Of a stretch of DNA of 64,000 nt, positions 54,829-63,640 are shown piece after piece; the stretch's first letter is position 1, and the number at the start of each line of letters is the position of its first letter. The stretch covers positions 1,955,001 to 2,019,000 of the forward strand of contig NZ_JAZHRR010000001.1 of NCBI RefSeq assembly GCF_036924515.1, read 5' to 3'. The notes under the pieces are model-generated. The model was not told where the DNA came from. It was given only the letters and a program-made list of their open reading frames with translations, and made no database searches. This DNA comes from Bradyrhizobium sp. AZCC 1610 (lineage in GTDB: Bacteria; Pseudomonadota; Alphaproteobacteria; Rhizobiales; Xanthobacteraceae). Position numbers and translations under genes: made by a program.

Positions 54829-55932
54829 ATGGTCAATGTTGGTTTGATCGGGCTTGGCAAGATGGGACTCTCCCATCTTGCGATTGTCAACGCGCATCCT
54901 GCGGCCAAGCTGGTTGGAATTTGCGATAGCGCGAGTTATTTGTGCGCCATCCTCCACAAATATACGGGCATCGAGGCCTTCTCTAATTATCGGGAACTGC
55001 TCGATCAGAAATCGCTGGATGCGGTCATCATGGCGACGCCTTCGCGATTTCATGGTGAGATGGTCCGCGAGGCTCTCAATAGAGGCCTGCACGTGTTTTG
55101 CGAAAAGCCATTTTGCCTCGATGTATCCGACGGTCTCGATCTGGCGGAGCTGGCTGAAAGGAAAGGTGTTGTCAATCAAGTGGGGTATCACCACCGATTC
55201 GTTGGATCGTTCAACGAGGCCAAACGTCTACTCGATGCGCACGCGCTTGGCCGGCTTCATCACGTCAGGGTTGAAGCCTATGGGCCGGTGGTGTTGCGAC
55301 CCAAAGGGGCGACATGGCGGTCGAAGGGCAGTGAGGGCGGCGGTTGCCTCTATGATTACGCATGCCATGCAATCGATATCGTGAATTATCTCGTTGGCAA
55401 GCCCGACGCTGTGTCCGGTACGGTGCTCAACAGGATCTTTTCCCGCGACGTGGACGATGAGGTCTACGCGACGATGCATTTTGCCGATGGCACGACGGGG
55501 ATGATCGCCGCCAACTGGAGCGACGACAGTTTTCGCAGAATGTCGACGCAGGTCACGCTCTGGGGCACGAATGGACGTATGGTCGTCGACCGTCAGGAAG
55601 TGAAGACATTCATTCGAGCCGCGGCGGGCAGCGCTGTTGCGGCGAAAGAGGGTTGGGACATTCGTCATACAACCGACTTTCATCGCGATGTCTGGTACTA
55701 CCTCCGGGGCGAGGAATATTCTGCGCAGCTCGACTACTTCTTTCAATGCATCGTGGAAGGTCGCCGGGAGAATATCTCGTCCTTCGAGTCGGCGGTTCAG
55801 ACTGATTGTGTCGTGGCTGCGATGTTGCAGAATGCGGGAGAAGCGTGGCGGCGAGTGGAGTCCGGACCCAGGAGTCCAACTCTGAGCCGAAACGGATCTG
55901 GAGGCTTCTTGTCCGCGGTCATGGGACGCTGA
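54829..55932 (+). CDS. Gfo/Idh/MocA family sugar oxidoreductase
   Basis: NAD(P)-dependent oxidoreductase of 367 residues. The Rossmann motif is VGLIGLGKMGLSHL at the N-terminus, the family EKP motif is VFCEKPFCLDV (about residue 91), and a catalytic-type His is in YDYACHAIDIVNYL. ATG 54829 is preceded by TTAGGGAGA. It probably oxidises or epimerises a nucleotide sugar for the polysaccharide. The next gene follows after 31 bases, and a decayed N-terminal paralogue lies at 58270-58605. An extended C-terminal tail follows the domain. Confidence 0.9.
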   Translation: MVNVGLIGLGKMGLSHLAIVNAHPAAKLVGICDSASYLCAILHKYTGIEAFSNYRELLDQKSLDAVIMATPSRFHGEMVREALNRGLHVFCEKPFCLDVSDGLDLAELAERKGVVNQVGYHHRFVGSFNEAKRLLDAHALGRLHHVRVEAYGPVVLRPKGATWRSKGSEGGGCLYDYACHAIDIVNYLVGKPDAVSGTVLNRIFSRDVDDEVYATMHFADGTTGMIAANWSDDSFRRMSTQVTLWGTNGRMVVDRQEVKTFIRAAAGSAVAAKEGWDIRHTTDFHRDVWYYLRGEEYSAQLDYFFQCIVEGRRENISSFESAVQTDCVVAAMLQNAGEAWRRVESGPRSPTLSRNGSGGFLSAVMGR

Positions 55933-55963
55933 GATAGATCTCCCAGCAAGGGAGGAGGGGCCA

Positions 55964-56827
55964 GTGGATCGAATATTGTTCGGCGATAATCAGTTCTTCG
56001 GCATCAATCACATGTCCGAGGAAAAGGCGCGTGCGCAGGCCATCCGCTTTGCGGATATCCAGGAAATCATTGATCTGCTGGATGCCGCCTATGACAGCGG
56101 AATCCACGTCTTCATGTGCACGACGCACGATCGAATCTTCGAGATCTGTGCGCACGTCCGTTCGCACCCGGAGCGATATTCGAAGCTGGAATTCTATCCC
56201 TGCATGCCATACGCCCACAAATATGCAAATGCCGTAACAGAGCACGGAATGATCGAGGCATTGAAGCGATTCTTGCCCGCGGAGGGCGCCTTTTCTGCGT
56301 TGGTCAGAGGTGGTGTATCTGTGGCCAGGCGCGATGTGGAGGGTATGGCGCGGCTCCTGATCGACGCTGAGATGAAAATGTTCAGCGGGCTGAGAACACC
56401 AGTCATCTTTCTTCAGAATGTGGTGACTGACCTATTGCTCGGGATGGGGATCAAAGAGGCATTTCGCATTTTTGCCGACCATGTGCAGGAGCGCTTCAAC
56501 GCTGAGCCGGGGTTTATAACGATGAATATGCCGCGTCTTCTCGACGTTCTAGAGGAGGTTGGCATAGAGAACCCAATCGTATGCGCGAATATAAATAAAC
56601 TGGGCTTTCGGATGTGCGGCGGTATCGAGCTTTACGAGAAAGCCATTGCATCCCGCAAGTTCAGGCCGGTGGCGATGTCCGTCTTGGCTTCGGGAGCGAT
56701 CAACCCGCGTGAGGCTATCGAGTACGTCTGCCGTCAGAAAGACATCAAATCAATTGTGTTCGGAGCTTCAAGCAAGAGCAATATTCTGAACACGAAACGC
56801 CTCATCGAGGAGTATAGTGTCGCGTAG
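55964..56827 (+). CDS. Unrecognised 287-residue protein, possibly TIM-barrel (aldo/keto reductase-like)
   Basis: I do not recognise this family with certainty. The start is a GTG at 55964 with a very strong GGGAGGAGGGG upstream. The protein begins RILFGDNQFFGINHMSEEKAR and alternates predicted helices and short strands, ending KSIVFGASSKSNILNTKRLIEEY. This end resembles the cofactor-proximal C-terminus of aldo/keto reductases (GASS plus following helix), and HVFMCTTHDRIFEIC could be a barrel strand-helix pair. It is coupled to the upstream Gfo/Idh/MocA gene (31-bp gap) and followed by a DUF354 gene. A role in nucleotide-sugar processing is inferred only from context. Confidence 0.7.
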   Translation: MDRILFGDNQFFGINHMSEEKARAQAIRFADIQEIIDLLDAAYDSGIHVFMCTTHDRIFEICAHVRSHPERYSKLEFYPCMPYAHKYANAVTEHGMIEALKRFLPAEGAFSALVRGGVSVARRDVEGMARLLIDAEMKMFSGLRTPVIFLQNVVTDLLLGMGIKEAFRIFADHVQERFNAEPGFITMNMPRLLDVLEEVGIENPIVCANINKLGFRMCGGIELYEKAIASRKFRPVAMSVLASGAINPREAIEYVCRQKDIKSIVFGASSKSNILNTKRLIEEYSVA

Positions 56828-57221
56828 GCTCCGCACGGCTTCTTACCAAGCTCTCAATCACAGCCGCCCGGATGACGCAATTGAAGTCGATGTGCAGCTC
56901 AGACAGCGCGTACGAAACGCCAGATCAGACACATCACACATCAAACGGGCGCCGCCAGCGATCGATTCCGCTAGCTGAGAGAGAGCAAGCACGAGGAATG
57001 TTCGGGGTGAGTTGGCCGTCAGTGGAAGGCGAGGCGAACTTCAGGCACGGGCGATATTTCTTTGATCTATTAATTCCAAGTAGGCGATGCGTAAGCGTCG
57101 TAGAGCGGCCTAATGTTCTGTGTGGAGATTTCCTCGGAGCCTCCCGCCCATGTCTGGCCGCATTCCTTCAAGGAGCTTGCCTGGTTCACCTGGGATTACC
57201 CGCTGAAGCAAGTTTGGACGA
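56828..57221. other. Gap with possible gene debris upstream of the DUF354 gene
   Basis: About 390 bases. An open frame (56872-57225) has no recognisable domain. Another frame near 57115-57220 reads EISSEPPAHVWPHSFKELAWFTWDYPL, here quoted in part, which looks protein-like but could not be assigned. Confidence 0.35.
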
Positions 57222-58259
57222 ATGATGAACATTTGGTTTGATCTCCATAACTCGCCCCACATTAACATGTTTCGAAAGCTTATTGGGGAGCTTCAAGGGG
57301 AACATGAAGTAGTTATAACGGCCCGACCACTTGCGAACACGATTGATCTGTTGGAGCTACATCAGCTCAATTACGAGGTCGTCGGTAAACACTACGGGGC
57401 GAACATCGCTAGAAAAATTCTAGGGTATCCCGTCCGAGTGCGCGACTTGTACCGTTTTCTCAAGGACCATTCAATTGACCTCGCGGTCTCGCAAAGCTCC
57501 TTCCATTCTCCGGTCGTCGCGCGACTTCTGGGCGCCCGGTCAATTTATCTGAACGACAATGAGCACGCTCTTGGAAACGTGCCAGCATTCCTGTTCGCCG
57601 ATGTGATCATGCTGCCAGAATTCCTTGACCCCCGGAACATTCGCTGGCAGGGCGCTCGCGCGGCTAAGGTGCGCCACTTTCCGGGAATAAAAGAAGGCAT
57701 GTATCTATGGTATTTTGCCGATCAATTCACGTCGCGACGCACTGATAGGACGGCGCGAGACCAGCGCAGAACGGTCTACGTGAGGCCGGAGCCCTGGATC
57801 GCTCAGTACTACAAGAGTGAAATCAACTTCTTGGATAGTCTTTTGCTTGGGCTTCGCGATCATGTCGCTTTGACCGTCCTTCCAAGAGGGCGTGCGCAGG
57901 GTATCCATTACAGAGATGAAAAATTCAAAGGCATACGCGTGATCGATACCGCGCTTGATCTGGCAGAAATAGCTCCAGATTGCGATCTATTTATTGGTGC
58001 TGGTGGGACGATGACCCGGGAGATGGCGGTGCTCGGTATCCCAACGGTCTCGATCTATCGATCGGAGCTGCTCGATGTTGATCGTTACTTGCTGCGGAGT
58101 GGATGTATGCAGCATCGGCCAGACCTCGACGCGGAAACAGCGCTGAGGATCCTTGACAACGCCGCCGAGCGGGGTCCGAACTTGGAATTGCTCCATAAGG
58201 GCAAAGTTGCCTACACCCAGCTGTACTCGCTGATTCTCGAGCTAGGCTGCCGCCACTGA
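57222..58259 (+). CDS. DUF354 domain protein (glycosyltransferase-like)
   Basis: Protein of 345 residues of the DUF354 family, a GT-B-fold group related to UDP-GlcNAc 2-epimerase and MurG-type enzymes. It starts NIWFDLHNSPHINMFRKLI, with SQSSFHSPVVARLLG and IYLNDNEHALGNVPAF, and has the C-terminal nucleotide-sugar-type region DLFIGAGGTMTREMAVLGIPTVSIY. Two ATGs in a row (57222, 57225) can start it. It commonly sits in surface polysaccharide clusters next to Gfo/Idh/MocA and polysaccharide deacetylase genes, as here. The acceptor is unknown. Confidence 0.85.
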   Translation: MMNIWFDLHNSPHINMFRKLIGELQGEHEVVITARPLANTIDLLELHQLNYEVVGKHYGANIARKILGYPVRVRDLYRFLKDHSIDLAVSQSSFHSPVVARLLGARSIYLNDNEHALGNVPAFLFADVIMLPEFLDPRNIRWQGARAAKVRHFPGIKEGMYLWYFADQFTSRRTDRTARDQRRTVYVRPEPWIAQYYKSEINFLDSLLLGLRDHVALTVLPRGRAQGIHYRDEKFKGIRVIDTALDLAEIAPDCDLFIGAGGTMTREMAVLGIPTVSIYRSELLDVDRYLLRSGCMQHRPDLDAETALRILDNAAERGPNLELLHKGKVAYTQLYSLILELGCRH

Positions 58260-58269
58260 CTGAAAGGCT

Positions 58270-58605
58270 GGATGATGATCTAAGCGGCCTCATTGGGCTC
58301 GGCAATGTGGGAATCTCTCATCAAGCCATTATCACGGCTCACCCCGATGTAAGATTGGTTGCGGTGTGCGACGGTGCTAATTTCATCCTGATGCTAATGA
58401 AAAAATGTACTGGCGTTAAGGCGTATGAGATACTGAGGAGCTGGACCGCTTGTTCATCGCGACGCCGTCGCGTTTTCATGGTGAAATGGTTCGACATGCA
58501 CTTGATCGAAACATGCACGCGTTTTGTGATGAACCGTTCTATCTTGACGTCGAACAGGGTGGAGTTGGCGAAACTGCGGGGCTCAATACTCATAATTGGG
58601 TAGCC
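58270..58605 (+). pseudogene. Remnant of a second Gfo/Idh/MocA oxidoreductase
   Basis: N-terminal fragment with IGLGNVGISHQAIITAHPDVRLVAVCD, then in shifted frames FIATPSRFHGEMVRHALDRNMHAF and DEPFYLDVE, closely parallel to the intact gene at 54829 (MGLSHLAIVNAHP, ATPSRFHGEMVREALNRGLHVF). Frameshifts and an early end show it is inactive. It suggests that the oxidoreductase gene was once duplicated in this region. Confidence 0.8.
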
Positions 58606-58705
58606 AGAATGCGCTCCAGTTGAGCTCGATCGAAGTGCTTTTATTCTCAACCCTCTCTTGCTTACACTTGCGTCGAAGCGGGAAGTGGCACGCTGCTCCT
58701 GCAGC

Positions 58706-59809
58706 ATGGTTAGAGCCCTGGCTGAACGCATTACTGCTGCGAGGTCGCCTCAATTGAAGCAGCTGTTTAAAGATGCCCTGTCTTATGCGATCGGAAGCGC
58801 TGGACTCTTTCCAGTTTTTCGCAGGGTCTTCGCTGGTAGGGCGGTGATCGTGATGTTCCACGAAATTCAGCGGGACTGTCGGTCGGAATTGAAGACCGGC
58901 ACTTCGGTTGAACTTTTTGAACATTCGCTGAGTTGGCTGAAGCGGGAAGGGTGGGCAATTGTCAGCCTCGAGGAGTGCCTTGAGCGGTTGGCTAGGAAGG
59001 ACTGGTCGCGCCGCTACGCGGTGCTCACTTTCGACGACGGGTACCGGGACAATGTCTCGGTGGCGCTTCCAATCCTCGAGCGCAACAACGCTCCATTCAT
59101 GATGTACGTGCCGACCACCGCGTTGACGCGAACCATGCAGTCCTGGTGGCTAGGATTACGCGAACTATTTCGCTCAAGAGAAGCGATAACGATCGACGCA
59201 ATGGGCGTTCGATTTCGTTGTCCCAACTTGCGGTGCAAGGAAGTCGCCCTGAGAGAAGTGGACCAGTGGGTCCACCAGGATTATAGGCGCGCCGCAGCGC
59301 TTACGACGACATTCGAGAACGCTGGTATTTCCATGTCGGCGCTGAACGACCGATACTTCCTGGATGCGCGCGCGCTCCAAAGTCTGGCGCGTCACCCTCT
59401 CGCATCAATTGGCGGGCACACAACCTCACATCAAGCGCTCGTAAACTTAGACGCGGCCTCAGCGCGGACCGAGTTGGCGGACAATCGTAACTATCTTGAG
59501 AATTTAGTTCAATTGCCCGTTCGGCACCTCGCTTATCCGTACGGCGCATGCGGTCTGCGAGAAGAGCATCTCGCCAATGAGGTGGGATATGTGAGCGCCG
59601 TAACAACACGGCACGGCCAGCTAAGCGGCGATCGTATCGACCGATTCGCGCTTCCCCGCATTGGGGTGAGCAGTGCGTTTGATTCAGAAGTTTCCTTCGC
59701 TGCTCGAATGAATGGGGTGCAGTTGGCGGCGCAAACGCTACTTTCGCGACGATCACATCGGGAGGGGTTGGAAGGTTCTTTGCGCCTGACTCGGCCGACA
59801 GTGGGCTGA
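58706..59809 (+). CDS. Polysaccharide deacetylase (NodB homology domain)
   Basis: Carbohydrate esterase 4-type protein of 367 residues. The metal and catalytic motif 1 is LTFDDGYRDN (about residue 109), motif 2 is GGHTTSHQALVNL (about 235), and later AYPYGACGLREEHLANEVGY is typical. It starts with VIVMFHEIQ, the usual YHxI-like N-terminal element. ATG 58706 is chosen; a TTG at 58658 is possible. The middle region (about 150-215) is an insert rich in charged residues. It probably removes acetyl groups from a surface polysaccharide or lipid-linked intermediate. The gene is followed by an IS5-type insertion. Confidence 0.9.
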   Translation: MVRALAERITAARSPQLKQLFKDALSYAIGSAGLFPVFRRVFAGRAVIVMFHEIQRDCRSELKTGTSVELFEHSLSWLKREGWAIVSLEECLERLARKDWSRRYAVLTFDDGYRDNVSVALPILERNNAPFMMYVPTTALTRTMQSWWLGLRELFRSREAITIDAMGVRFRCPNLRCKEVALREVDQWVHQDYRRAAALTTTFENAGISMSALNDRYFLDARALQSLARHPLASIGGHTTSHQALVNLDAASARTELADNRNYLENLVQLPVRHLAYPYGACGLREEHLANEVGYVSAVTTRHGQLSGDRIDRFALPRIGVSSAFDSEVSFAARMNGVQLAAQTLLSRRSHREGLEGSLRLTRPTVG

Positions 59810-59944
59810 GACCACCGCAAGTCTCCGGAGGGGCGCCCGTCAACTGCGGCCGTCACCGCTAAGGCGATCGCCGCTGCAGACACAGCAGTGGCGGATATAA
59901 TCTGCGTGAAGCTACGACTCGCGGATGCCAACAGTGCCAAGAAG

Positions 59945-61478
59945 CCAAATAGTCGTCGGTGAAGAATTCCCAAGTGACTGATATGGAATCTGAAAACGCG
60001 ACGTTTGGGCAGTCGAATTTGCCGGAAACCTGGCGTGCGGAAGGGGATTCCTTGCAAACTTGATTCGTGATTCTCTCGCCTGGGAATGATTTGGCGGGGG
60101 CGCAATGCGGCCACGGGAACGGCGAGAAACGGGTGAGCAGGATCTGTTCCGGTCCCGGCTCGATCAGATCATCGACATGAAGCATCCGCTGGTGACGCTG
60201 GGGCGCACGGTGGATTGGGGGTTCCTGGAAGGGCGCCTCGGCGAGGTCTACACGGACGGCCCCGGCCAGCCGCCGCTGCCGACGCGATTGATGGCGGGGC
60301 TGGCGATCCTCAAGCACAGCTATGACCTCTCCGATGAGGTGCTGTGCGAGCGTTGGGTCGAGAACCCCTATTACCAATACTTCTGCGGCGAGGAATTCTT
60401 CCAGCACCGGCTGGTGTTCGACCGCTCGTCGCTGACGCGCTGGCGAAGCCGCATGGGCGAGGAGCGGCTGGCTGCGCTGATCCAGGAAAGCCTGTCGGTT
60501 GCCACCAGGACCAAGGCGATCAAGCCATCCGAACTGTCACGGGTGATCGTCGATACCACGGTTCAGCCCAAGAACGTGACGTTCCCCACCGATGCGAAGC
60601 TTCTGAACCGGGCGCGCGAGAAATTGGTGCGGCTGGCGAAGCTGCGCGGGGTGGATTTGCGCCAATCCTATGCGCGGGTGGGCAAGCTCGCGCTGATCCA
60701 GCATCAGCGCTATGCCCACGCCAAGCAGTTCAAGCGCGCCAACCGGGTGCTCAAGAAACTGCGCACCTATCTCGGCCGCGTCATCCGTGACATCGCCCGC
60801 AAGATCGAGGGCGACGGCGGGCTCGAAACGGCGTTTACAAAGCTGCTGGCGCTGGCTCGGCGGGTGCGCGAGCAGAAACAGCATCAGCGCGGGCCGAAGA
60901 TCTATTCCCTGCACGCGCCGGAAGTCGAATGCATCGGCAAAGGCAAGGCGCATCGGCCTTACGAGTTCGGCGTCAAGGTGAGCGTCGCCACCACCCTCAA
61001 GCACTGCAAGGGCGGCCAGTTCGTCGCCCATGTGAAAGCGCTGCCCGGCAACCCTTACGACGGTCACACCCTGGCAAGCGTGATCCCGGACATGGAGGCG
61101 CTCGTCGGCAGCACCATCGCGCGCATCCTCGCGGACAAGGGATACCGCGGCCACAATGCGCCGCCCGACTACAGGTTCAGAGTCTTCATCTCTGGCCAGA
61201 AGCGTGGGGTGACGCCCAAGATCAAGCGCGAATTGCGCCGCAGGTCCGCCGTCGAGCCCGTCATCGGCCATCTCAAGGCCGAGCACCGCATGGGTCGCAA
61301 CTATCTCTGGTTCCGCCGCGGCGACGCTGCCAACGCCGTCCTCGCCGCCGTCGGCTACAACTTCCGCCGTCTGATCCGCTGGCTCACACTCTTGTTGCGC
61401 CAAATCCTGACGGCACTCTTCCCGGAGCCGTCGATCAATCAAACCTGAGATCAGGATTCTTCACGGGCGACCAAATAG
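59945..61478 (+). mobile_element. Complete IS5-family element with 8-bp target duplication
   Basis: Terminal inverted repeats tcgtcggtgaagaat (from 59953) and, at the right end read inward, tcgcccgtgaagaat (ending at 61470) match at 13 of 15 positions. The 8-bp sequence ccaaatag flanks both ends (59945-59952 and 61471-61478) as a target duplication. The element itself is about 1518 bp and encodes one transposase. Intact ends and an intact duplication suggest a recent insertion, into the gap between the deacetylase and the GT4 gene. Confidence 0.9.
60105..61448 (+). CDS. IS5-family transposase (DDE type)
   Basis: Transposase of 447 residues. The N-terminal DUF772-like region shows LPTRLMAGLAILKHSYDLSDE and WVENPYYQYFCGEEFFQH. 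The DDE catalytic residues are in VIVDTTVQPKNV (first Asp), ILADKGYRGH (second Asp) and RRRSAVEPVIGHLKAEHRM (Glu). No frameshift is seen, so the element may be active. The 8-bp target duplication fits one of the IS5 subgroups rather than the 4-bp-duplicating type. Confidence 0.93.
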   Translation: MRPRERRETGEQDLFRSRLDQIIDMKHPLVTLGRTVDWGFLEGRLGEVYTDGPGQPPLPTRLMAGLAILKHSYDLSDEVLCERWVENPYYQYFCGEEFFQHRLVFDRSSLTRWRSRMGEERLAALIQESLSVATRTKAIKPSELSRVIVDTTVQPKNVTFPTDAKLLNRAREKLVRLAKLRGVDLRQSYARVGKLALIQHQRYAHAKQFKRANRVLKKLRTYLGRVIRDIARKIEGDGGLETAFTKLLALARRVREQKQHQRGPKIYSLHAPEVECIGKGKAHRPYEFGVKVSVATTLKHCKGGQFVAHVKALPGNPYDGHTLASVIPDMEALVGSTIARILADKGYRGHNAPPDYRFRVFISGQKRGVTPKIKRELRRRSAVEPVIGHLKAEHRMGRNYLWFRRGDAANAVLAAVGYNFRRLIRWLTLLLRQILTALFPEPSINQT

Positions 61479-61489
61479 GGCGTCGGTGT

Positions 61490-62608
61490 CTACGCGAGTG
61501 TCTCCCGCTTTCGACAGCGTGCCGCCTTTCGCCAGATCGAGACCAGGCGCTTTACGTAGTTGTTGATTTCATATCGTTCCGCATGGTCGCGGCGGGCGGC
61601 GTCGCCCAGGCGACGCCTCAACGCTCCATCATCGAGCAATCGATTAAGCGCATTGGCAAGCGCTTCGACGTGCCCAACAGGCACGAGGAGCCCGTTGCGC
61701 TCGTGAGCAATGACTTCGGGAACGGCACCAACAGGAGTTGCGACCACAGCTACACCGTAAGCGAAGGCCTCGATGACTGCCATTGGGAGACTTTCGACAA
61801 AGGATGGCAGCGCAAGAATGTCGGTCCGCTGCAGTAGCGCGGCGGTTTCTGAAGGATCAAGCCAGCCCGGAAACTTCACGCGGTCGGCGATCCCGAGCTG
61901 TTGCGCCTGCTCTCGGGTTTGCTGTATTTCTCCGCTTCCAGCTATGGTCGCAATCCAGTCGGTGCGGCACGCTAGTTTTCCGAGTGCTTCGACGAGTTGT
62001 GGGACACCCTTTTCTGGAACAAGGAAACCGAGGAAGGTAATACAAATTCGTTCGGATTCCGACCGGCCCCGATTTGGTTGACTCGGGGACATGCTAGCGT
62101 TCGGAAGGATCGTGATCTTATCTCGAAGGCTGGGAAGCCGATCGAGAATGACGCGCGCACCATAGTCGCCTAGCACAATAATCGCTGCACTATCCACGAA
62201 CAATCGGTTGAGGCTTTGGCGCAGATATGTCCCGGCTCTTGCCCAGAAATCATCAAACTGGCCGGCGTGAAGATGAACGACATAGGGAATACCAAGAAAG
62301 CGCGCTATAGCCGCGATAATCAGCTTGCGGTACGCGCTTCCGCGAAATGCGAGGTGAATGTGGATTAGGTCAACCTCGCCACGCCTTGCAGCAACAACGA
62401 ATTGGACTAGCGCCTGGGCAAAGAGCACCACTGCCCAATAGATGTTCTTCTGTCCCCTGGTTATCAGGCGCTCGGCCTTGACGCCAAGGTCTCCGCGTTG
62501 GTCGATTGTATCGATAATGAGATCCGTAACGCGATCAATTCCTCCTCGCCCGTGCGGGCCGTAGGGTGTAGCTACGATCAAGCGAAGGGTATTCTGGGTC
62601 GTACTCAT
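61490..62608 (-). CDS. Glycosyltransferase family 4
   Basis: GT-B glycosyltransferase of 372 residues. The N-terminal domain starts LIVATPYGPHGRGGIDRVTD, with an acceptor-side region IPYVVHLHAGQFDDF. The donor-binding Glycos_transf_1 domain includes FLGFLVPEKGVPQLVEAL and the E-x7-E motif SFVESLPMAVIEAFAYG, then VATPVGAVPEVI. The start is taken at the ATG 62608, three codons inside a GTG. It probably adds a hexose during polysaccharide repeat-unit assembly on the cytoplasmic face. It is transcribed opposite to the flanking IS element and neighbours. Confidence 0.92.
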   Translation of the reverse strand: MSTTQNTLRLIVATPYGPHGRGGIDRVTDLIIDTIDQRGDLGVKAERLITRGQKNIYWAVVLFAQALVQFVVAARRGEVDLIHIHLAFRGSAYRKLIIAAIARFLGIPYVVHLHAGQFDDFWARAGTYLRQSLNRLFVDSAAIIVLGDYGARVILDRLPSLRDKITILPNASMSPSQPNRGRSESERICITFLGFLVPEKGVPQLVEALGKLACRTDWIATIAGSGEIQQTREQAQQLGIADRVKFPGWLDPSETAALLQRTDILALPSFVESLPMAVIEAFAYGVAVVATPVGAVPEVIAHERNGLLVPVGHVEALANALNRLLDDGALRRRLGDAARRDHAERYEINNYVKRLVSIWRKAARCRKRETLA

Positions 62609-62617
62609 CAAATACAC

Positions 62618-63109
62618 CGAAATCCGTCATCACGCTGAGCCGGAGCCATCCTCGGCAATTCCCGCCTAAGCCTGCTTGACTGGACTACGTGGGGAGGACA
62701 GACGCGCGGCCTGCCTTATAGCGACAGTCCGACAGAACACGATTGCGCAGCCTTCCAGCGGTCCGCCCGGACGTTCGCGGTACTGAGACGACGTTCGCTC
62801 CGATAGTCGCGCCACTGACCATCCTAGTCGCCTCGTCGAAATTTGCAATGTCGGGCTTCCTCGACGCCAATGGTGAGCGAGTATTGATCGCGCGACGTTC
62901 GCGCCACCAGCTAGCAGCCGGGTGGAAGCTTGCGGCCTTCCGCAGCGATTGCGGATGTGTTCGGGCTCCGCGTTAACGGGTGCGGACTTACGTGGACGGC
63001 AGCGATCGAAAATCGGTTCATCACCGAGTTACTCACAATTGGGTAGCCACTCAGCCCCACATAAACAACCCCTTTGCCTGCACTCGTTCAGCACGCCCCA
63101 AGGCTATTG
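62618..63109. other. Non-coding stretch without a recognised gene
   Basis: About 490 bases with only short frames. At 63031-63049 it repeats, with one change, a short sequence (actca-aattgggtagcca) seen at 58588-58606, at the end of the Gfo/Idh/MocA remnant. Confidence 0.4.
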
Positions 63110-63423
63110 TAGAAGAAATATTGCGGTGTTTGGACTTGGCATCGTCGACATGACGCGGCCGGGGAGTGGCGATGCGTAACCAACAGCGTTTGCAGCTCGT
63201 TGCGCTCAATGTCGCCAAGTTCGCCAACATGCGCTTTGATCCGGTGCTTGCGGCCGATGTCGCTGATAGCGATGTGATCAGCATTGATGGCATGGGCATC
63301 GTGTGGGGCGCGCGGGCGCTCGGGCTGCCAGTCAAGTCGCGTGTGACCGTACGCAAAAGCCTGGGCATGGCACCGCGAGCGAACAGCGGGCTGGCGCCCG
63401 GAACGAGCCGGGTAGGGGGGTGA
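63110..63423 (+). pseudogene. WecG/TagA/CpsF-family glycosyltransferase remnant
   Basis: Fragment with LQLVALNVAKFANMRFDPVL and DSDVISIDGMGIVWGARALGLPV, matching the conserved N-terminal half of WecG/TagA transferases (TxNxD-like start, then DGMGIVW). It breaks off after KSRVTVRK, where the family continues with TGIDL. The first ~25 residues are also not intact. It is one of several truncated polysaccharide genes here. Confidence 0.6.
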
Positions 63424-63640
63424 GGCTTGCAGAAGCATTTTCTCATTCTGTTAGGTGCCATCTGGAAGCGATCAAGCTGTTTCGACACGATAGCCAGCGC
63501 TAATGCGAGCGATCTTACCTGGGATACTGTTTTTCAGCCTTCTGGCGTTGTTCAGTTTGATTGATAGCTTAATCGCGACGGTCACCAGAACGAGGATTCG
63601 CGGACGATCGTCTAACTTTGTCCGGATAAGGCATTTAGCG

